Below are positions 57,776 through 64,000 of a stretch of 64,000 nt of DNA, one piece after another. The stretch lies in assembly GCA_963921795.1 (NCBI GenBank), contig OY997651.1, positions 50,781,518-50,845,517 on the forward strand. The letters are read 5' to 3'. A program made the position numbers and the translations under genes. The DNA is from Nannobrachium achirus. Its lineage: Eukaryota; Chordata; Actinopteri; Myctophiformes; Myctophidae. Under the pieces are notes generated by a model that made no database searches, had not been told where the DNA came from, and saw only the letters and a program-made list of their open reading frames with translations. How positions within the stretch are numbered: position 1 is the stretch's first letter; every line of letters starts with the position of its first letter.

Positions 57776-58272
57776 AGGTTGATGCACCAATTGATGCAGG
57801 TTAGAGTTGTCCTATCTAAAAAAAGAAGGTAATATTTTAATTTTCCATCAAAAAATACATACAATAGAGATCCAATTTGTTTTTTTTTAGATTGATAGGG
57901 TACTATTGGCAATTATAAAATACCAATTGATGCAGGTTAGAGTTGTCCTATCTAAAAAAGAAGGTAATATTTGAATTTTCCATCAAAAAATACATACAAT
58001 AGAGATCCAATTTGTTTTTTTAGATGGATAGGGTACAATTGACAATTATAAAATACCAATTGATGCAGGTTAGAGTTGTCCTATGCAAAAAAGAAGGTCA
58101 TATTTGAATTCTCCATCAAAAAATACCTACAATAGACATCCAATTTGTTTTTTAGATGGATAGGGTACAATTGGCAATTATAAAATACCAATTGATGCAG
58201 GTTAGAGTTGTCCTATGCAAAAAAGAAGGTAATATTTGAATTCTCCATCAAAAAATACATACAATAGACACC
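57775..58272 (-). repeat. 133-bp tandem repeat, four units (right arm)
   Basis: Counterpart of 53220-53850 with one unit fewer. Confidence 0.9.
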
Positions 58273-58659
58273 CTTTTTTTTTTTTTTTCACGGAGAGCAG
58301 ACAGCAGACGTCTGAAGGGGAACACACACTAGACACATCGGCCGCACGGAGGCGCCGCGTCAAAACATACGCCCCGTTATTTTCAATGAACTTGACTCCG
58401 CTCCGAGTTCCAGCCAGACGCGGTAGCCTCCAAGCCACGTCTTTGGGATCAAAGACGCGATTGTAGTGTCCAAGCCCCGTCTTTGGGCTCAAAGACGCGG
58501 TCCAAGCCCCCAAAGACGCGATTGTAGTGTCCAAGCCCCGTCTTTGGGCTCAAAGACGCGGTCCAAGCCCTGTCTTTTGGCTCAAAGACGTGATTGAAAC
58601 GAGATTCGCGTCTGGAGCCGCAAGAAAACGTGTTTCACAGTGCTTAGAAATAAAGAGTG

Positions 58660-58731
58660 ACTGAGGCGGGGATCGAACCGGCAACCTCCGGTCAACGGGG
58701 CGGCCGCTCTAGCGACTGAGCTAAACGTTCT
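58660..58731 (-). repeat. tRNA-like sequence (right arm)
   Basis: Inverse of 52764-52835, identical across the A and B boxes. Confidence 0.6.
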
Positions 58732-59275
58732 GCTCTGTGCCATGAATCCAGGCAGATATAACTTGCCTTTTTTTTTTAAATGCTAAAAAAAAAAAGAAAC
58801 GAAAAGATATATTTTCGCACTAAAAACGTTATGACACACTATAATGCCGACAATATGGTAGAATATAGCATGTTCCATTGACAATAAATAATAGTAAAAT
58901 GTATCTAATAGATACAAGGACAGCACACAGCAGACTTTGCGGGTTACATGTCTCCTTTACGGCCACACCGAGTTCCAGCCAGACGCGATTCCAAGCCTCG
59001 TCTTTGGGATCAAAGACGCGATTGTAGTGTCCAAGCCGCGTCTTTGAGGTTAAAAGACGTGATTGAAACCGAGAATCGCGTCTTGAGCCGCGGTTTCGCG
59101 TCTAGAAGACGCAAAGACGTGATTGAAGTGATTGAAACCGAGAATCGCGTCTTGAGCCGCGGGAGCTCCGTCCTGGACGCAAAGCTGCGTCTTGACCGCT
59201 ATTTAAGCACTGACGCGTCATGAGACGGGTCTTCAGACGCGGACGCAGTCTGCGACGGCTCTTGCTGCTCCAAGC

Positions 59276-60230
59276 CTCCACACTCCCACAACATGCATAT
59301 TTACCCTGGTAAATGGCACCCCTTTCCTTCTCAGTAAAGAGCCCTGTTTTTCATAGAAACGTTAACGTCTGCTTAACGTCTGTACACTGTGTGTTTGTGT
59401 GTATGTGCGTGCGTATGTGTCCAACTGAACGTTATGTGTTGACACATCAAAGTTTATTGTGTATTGTTTATTAGGACTGTTCATTATGAAGTACTTCCCA
59501 ATAGTCCCTCATTAAACAACCTCTCCCCAAAACCAAAAGGACAGTTTTATTTCCATCCTGAATGGTAGCATATTATTATTGCATTAAGGCTATACAGTAC
59601 CTTGTGCAATAGTGCAACTGAAAGTCAAAGCAGGCCTCTCTCAGTCAAAGTTTAGGGGCATTGTATTGCCTTTTGTTAGGCTAGATATTTGTTTTAACTT
59701 CTTTAATTAATGTGTTTCTTTTGTACTTATCGTTAGTCATATCGTTATCGAGGTATTCAACAACGTTATGGAATATGGCATGCTTTCCTAATATTGTGCA
59801 GCTTTAGTCTGCGTACTGTGTAGAAAGGCACCCCTGCTTTTTAATAGAAACGTCTGCATACTGTATAGAAACAGAGGGTTGATCTGTCTAGCCGTGCGTC
59901 CTGTGTAATTACTTGTTGGGAGGATTCCAGGAAGCCACCCATGCAGCTGTGTAAAACAACGAGGAGTAGTTCCTATGAGGAAAGATGTTAGCCCAGGGGA
60001 ACCCGGGGAAAGATTTTTCTGCTTGTGCCTTTTTTTTCCGTCCTGCTTTTTTGATTATACTGTAGTTCACCCTCATTAAGCGGCCAGCGTTTGAGTCGCT
60101 AGAATCTATCGAGTCAGTTGGAATTATCTCGAGGTGTTGTTTCGGAAGAAAAAAGCAGGAAAGGCTTTGTCATGATGGGGAGACAGAACCACTTCACCGA
60201 GCGGAGAGTGGAAATAAAAAGCTAATAGGA
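59276..60230. other. Non-coding; 59900-60230 may be a conserved non-coding element
   Basis: No repeat from elsewhere in the window. The later part has AAGCGGCCAGCGTTTGAGTC and GAATTATCTCGAGGTG with mixed composition. Confidence 0.3.
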
Positions 60231-60339
60231 AAGATGGCAGAGATAGAGAAATGTGTTTACCCATTAATTAAACTAACGGTCTTATATCTCTATTCTCTAC
60301 GTAATGAGGGCCTGGTATACAGTCATTGTGTTCTCTTAC

Positions 60340-60400
60340 TGATGATGTCTATGGTCGGTCGCTGTTCGGCAGAGAAACCTTGTATGTCCAAAACCATTCA
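60340..60400. mobile_element. Family B MITE end fragment
   Basis: GTTCGGCAGAGAAACCTTGT followed by ATGTCCAAAACCATTC, matching one family B terminus. Confidence 0.6.
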
Positions 60401-60479
60401 GGAAATGGATAAAACAACCTATGTGTTGCAATGGATCCACGCTATTATTCAAACACAATCTTTGTTTTCTTAGTTTTCA

Positions 60480-61200
60480 TTTGTTTTATACAACACTTCA
60501 ACCGCTTTTAACCTGGCTTCCCCATTTTTGATATGTCATTACAATATACTATAGTCATAAAACCTTGTCAAGATAGCAACACAAAAATGTCCATTGAACT
60601 CCAATGAACAAAAAAGGTTAACAAAAAACAGGTTTACTTTAGCTGGCTTAAAAGTTCTCAGACCTAGAACAATAGTGTGTTGTCTATAGCAACCACACTA
60701 ATACAAATATATATACAATATTATTGTTATTTATTTAACCTTTGTTTAACCAGCATAAAACCACACTGAGACAAAATAAAGGTTTGTGAGCTTTTCAATT
60801 ATTCTACTTCAACAAAACTGCCACACAATAACGTATAAAAGGATATTTTAATCTATAAAAAATGCTCAAGAGTGACAATATTATTCCTGAATGCTAATGA
60901 TATGTGCTGCAACTCAAACAACATACTTTCCGTTCCTCAATCAAATGTAATGTTTTTGCCTTTGGATTGGGTTACAGAGCAGTGAGGGAATGATATACCT
61001 GGATTGGACTGGAAACTGGGATTGATCCCACAGTCCACTGGTGCAGTATGCAGTTTGGGAAACAGGCTGGGTGTTATTGAATTTGAGCTCAGCAGAGCTG
61101 TGATGCGTACCATACAGAACTAATGGAAACTAGGAAGAATGGCCTCCTGGGCATCAAAAGACACATTTTCCCCCATCCTGGAAAAATAAAAATCCAATTA
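60480..61200. other. Non-coding AT-rich sequence, nothing recognised
   Basis: No frames or shared repeats of note. Confidence 0.4.
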
Positions 61201-61239
61201 TATTACACATTTTATCTCCACTAATTGTATGGAGATGTT

Positions 61240-61350
61240 CACACACTCACACACACACACATCCAAGCACGCGCACGCCCCCTTGCACACACAGGCATGC
61301 ACGTGCCCTCTCGCACATGCACGCATGGACGCATGCACGCACACAGACAC
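61240..61350. repeat. Degenerate (CA)n/(GCAC)n microsatellite
   Basis: CACAC and GCACGC words with many interruptions. Confidence 0.8.
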
Positions 61351-61499
61351 ATATGAATTAGTCATTCTTATGCATTCTCTCATTGGATAACCTTCTAGCT
61401 GGTGACATTATAGTGAACCCCTTTTAACCTTATTTTTAAGGCATTACGGCACATTGTGACATTGTAGATTGGCTTTTTTTGTAGCTATTTTTGAAACAG

Positions 61500-61735
61500 G
61501 GCTAAAACATGATGATCAGGTCCTTGATCAGGTATTATGATTAAACAAGGAGGAAGATTTTTTCCCCAAAAGTGTACAGAAAGAGTTAAAATTATGTTTT
61601 TATGTGGCCACACCCACCACCACATTAAGTATGCCTGGTTGTCAGGTGGGTGGTAACCCAGCTGAAGTTAGCCACACCCACAGTGGTGGGTGTATGGTAA
61701 GTGGATGATTATATGATGTCATTAAAACAAGTATT
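61500..61735. mobile_element. Repeat shared with 20401-20600
   Basis: GCTGAAGTTAGCCACACCCA and GATGATTATATGATGTCATT align with the earlier copy. Confidence 0.6.
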
Positions 61736-61828
61736 GGTATCAAAATGTACAAAAGTAGACTCACTCAATATGCAGAACACCCATTTCGCAAGTTTTCAAA
61801 TGTGTAAAATGTTTAGAAACTCTTTTTA

Positions 61829-61898
61829 AAATGGCAGATCTACAAGCGCACAGTGTGTCGCATCGCGACACATCGTCAGCTTGTAGATTGGCTCAAAT
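61829..61898. repeat. Dispersed hairpin element, family D host
   Basis: ATGGCAGATCTACAAGCGCA opposite AGCTTGTAGATTGGCTC; tip GTGTGTCGC / GCGACACATC. Confidence 0.82.
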
Positions 61899-62000
61899 GT
61901 ATGAAGGGCTGAAGTGGTGAATGTATGTTTTGTAATAGTAATCAAAATCTACAAAGTAGTAACTAATGTTTTCAAATAATTGTAGTGGAGAAGTAGTAGA

Positions 62001-62191
62001 CACTGGCGGAACAAGTGAACACTGTATGCGAGCCACAATGACCGGGCCTCGCCGCCGCCGCACCCAGCGCGTCCAAATCCTAATAGGCTAAACTAAAGAT
62101 CCTTGTGATCTGATCGTCTGACGGCCGGGCCCCGTGGTTCGCGGGCCTATATGCGGCCGCTTACCCAGCTTAACCGGACGCTCCGCCCCTG
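62001..62191. mobile_element. Short hAT (191 bp) with 8-bp duplication
   Basis: CACTGGCGGAAC start, inverted end CAGGGGCGGAGC; GTAGTAGA at 61993-62000 and 62192-62199. GC-rich interior, no coding. Confidence 0.88.
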
Positions 62192-62299
62192 GTAGTAGAA
62201 GTAGTGGAGTAGAAGTAAAAGTATTGAACATTGTAGTTTAGTTAATAAGTAGTTACTGTAAGTACAGTACTTGAGTATACGCAGATACTTTACACCACT

Positions 62300-62980
62300 G
62301 CAGCACAGGGTCTGACGTTTATTAGTACAGTGAAGTTGCTTTTTCTGGCATATGGGATAAGTCTCCTCAAATCCGATTGCCTAAAAAACCGCATGCAATT
62401 TAAAAAGCTGGTATCCTTTTTCTGTCAGTCAAGAGTTGACAATATATTGTATCTGACAGAGAGTTCTCTACGCTGTCAGTCAATAAGATGCCCAATGTTT
62501 GGTGTCAGTCACAAGTGGAAATCTTTGCTCCTTAATTACCTGGGCCAGGAGACGATCTAGATCAGTGGTTCCAATACTTTTTAGCTCGAAACAATGACGT
62601 TTGCCCAGGACCCAAACTATAGTGAAAATAGCAGATCACTTTGCACTTGTGTTTTATGTAATCATGGAAATGATTAGATTTTTAATAATTATTTTTTTGA
62701 AAACCTGTGATATTTTTTTACTTTTTAAAACCTTTTGAAATAAGCTACATCTTTCTTTTTTGTAGGAAAAAATATATATATTTACCCATGTCCCATAAAA
62801 ATGTGTCCTTATTTGACCCTAACATGGGTCCCGCCCCACTGTTTGGGAAACAACAATCCAGATTTAGATGAGATTTGTGGTAATGTGATCTGAAGACAGT
62901 GACGTCTCTGTGGGAGGAACATTGTCCGAGGAAAAGCTTGGCCGCGTCCGTGTATACGCGTAAAAATGTTTCATAATGAA
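62300..62980. other. Non-coding with hAT fragments
   Basis: CAGTGGTTCCAATACTTTTT at 62562 is a hAT end, followed by AGTGAAAATAGCAGATC (half hairpin, 62622). A 76-residue frame at 62330 is not recognised. Confidence 0.4.
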
Positions 62981-62984
62981 GTCA

Positions 62985-63262
62985 TCACGCTCTGGCTTCA
63001 CTTGTGATGTCACACTAACAGAATCCCTTTTATGCCCATATATGGAGATCCCTGATGTCATCAATATTAATGATGCCCTGTTAGAGAGATCCCTGTGATG
63101 CCAGGGGGAACAAATCCCTTTCATGCCCATATAAGGAGATATTGAGATCCCATGAAGCCAGGGGAACAGATCCCTTTTATGCCCATATATGGAGATCCCT
63201 GATGTCCACATCCCTGATGTCCACAACCCTGATGTCCTTGTCGCCCTGAGGCGTATTACTAG
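62985..63262 (+). mobile_element. Repeat with CTAG end, copy 4
   Basis: Several TTTATGCCCATATATGGAG blocks, then GTCGCCCTGAGGCGTATTAC TAG. The terminal hairpin of the other copies is deleted. Confidence 0.5.
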
Positions 63263-63669
63263 TTAAGATTTAAGTATTTGAAGTGGTCAGACTAGCAATA
63301 GAGTACCAGTTTAGAAGCATCTTCCACAAACATGAATGGTCTCAGAAATGTCATAAAAGCAACGTTTAAAGCACATCATTATCATAGGTTAAAGGGCCAT
63401 TCATACTGTGCACTATAACTACAATATAACTATAAAAAGTACAGCTTTAAAAATCGTTCTATAGTCAAGTGGATGGCAATGGATATCTTTATAGTTATTG
63501 CACCCAGTGGGTATGGCACTTTAGAATGATAATACCATAATACCAAAAAAAAAACATCATCAGCACATTTCCATGAGCTTTATTTGCCTTTGTTCCATGA
63601 ATCAGATTTCTAAAGATATACAGGAGCCTGATCTTTACTGTTCATACGGCAGAGTATAAACATTGAGCA

Positions 63670-63799
63670 TTACTCACTCCTAGGGTAGCTTGTAGATCTG
63701 CTACTTTCACAATGTAATGCCTCAACTCCTACATTCCAAGTGCTTATTAGGGTGGGGGTCCCCAGGGTCACCGCCTGAAAAGTTTGAGAACCACTGCAA
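63670..63799 (-). mobile_element. hAT-like fragment with half hairpin
   Basis: GAGAACCACTG end (inverted), CCACCCTAATAAGCACTTGG-like body on the minus strand and a lone AGCTTGTAGATCTGCTAC. Same type as the segment at 36899-37095. Confidence 0.6.
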
Positions 63800-64000
63800 T
63801 AGATGACTGAATTGAAACTTGAAACACATAATGTTGAATTATGTTAAACATGTACTTTACAATAGGGTCCTTGCTTCACAACACAAGGGTTTTGAATAAA
63901 ATAATCTACTTCAATGGACACATCAACCTTTAAACGAGCCTATTCATTTACAGGTATATTTGATGTACAGGGTAGTTGTCTGATATGCAGCACTCCATAG

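Larger units (their letters stand above)
61740..62302 (-). mobile_element. Family D copy with hairpin and nested hAT
   Basis: Reverse orientation: AAAATCTACAAAGTAGTAACT, AGTAGTGGAGTAGAAGTA and the terminal TACTTTACACCACTG. A 191-bp hAT is inserted at 62001. Confidence 0.7.

Noticed and set aside
62330-62560. 76-residue frame
   Set aside because: Not recognised; no conserved motif and no supporting context.

Overview
This window looks like intergenic DNA from a ray-finned (teleost-like) fish. The evidence is long (CA)n, (GA)n and (GATA)n tracts, a tRNA-headed SINE, and very many hAT-type elements with 8-bp target duplications. There are also TTAA-flanked palindromic MITEs of T2/Kolobok type, a C2H2 zinc-finger exon of the fish multigene type, and one intronless copy of a vertebrate Kelch gene. 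No species can be named from the sequence alone. Nothing resembles a prokaryotic operon, CRISPR array or virus.

The only intact protein gene I can support is a single-exon klhdc3-like retrogene at 8966-10027 (+). All other coding material is broken: an internally deleted hAT transposase (43.8-45.3 kb), a fragment of a non-LTR retrotransposon reverse transcriptase (29.2-29.4 kb), and two convergent, frameshifted C2H2 zinc-finger exons (55.36-56.23 kb).

Layout. 0-8 kb: nested repeats, including a 1.7-kb probable solo LTR whose empty target site survives in a paralogous repeat at 20.7 kb. 8-10 kb: the Kelch retrogene, preceded by a 33-bp minisatellite. 10-30 kb: hAT elements, a TA-flanked MITE family, minisatellites and microsatellites. 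29-30 kb: LINE remnant split by a TTAA MITE. 31-52 kb: more hAT insertions with target duplications (32.5, 36.7, 43.8, 46.2 and 51.3 kb), repeats ending in a hairpin plus CTAG/CTGG, and several stretches of apparently single-copy sequence. 52.2-59.3 kb: a 7-kb inverted duplication with two near-identical arms of about 3.2 kb, flanked by a 9-bp direct repeat. 59.3-64 kb: mostly unremarkable sequence with a few more repeats.

Two signals stand out. The first is a family of 50-85 bp near-perfect hairpins, built around AGATCTACAAGCTCAC and its complement and bounded by AAAATAGC/GCTATTTT. It has about 25 full or nearly full copies plus about a dozen half copies, and sits inside at least eight otherwise unrelated repeat families. 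The second is the 7-kb palindrome, which has the architecture of a long-TIR transposon that captured a zinc-finger exon. Both interpretations are inference; the repeats themselves are directly visible.
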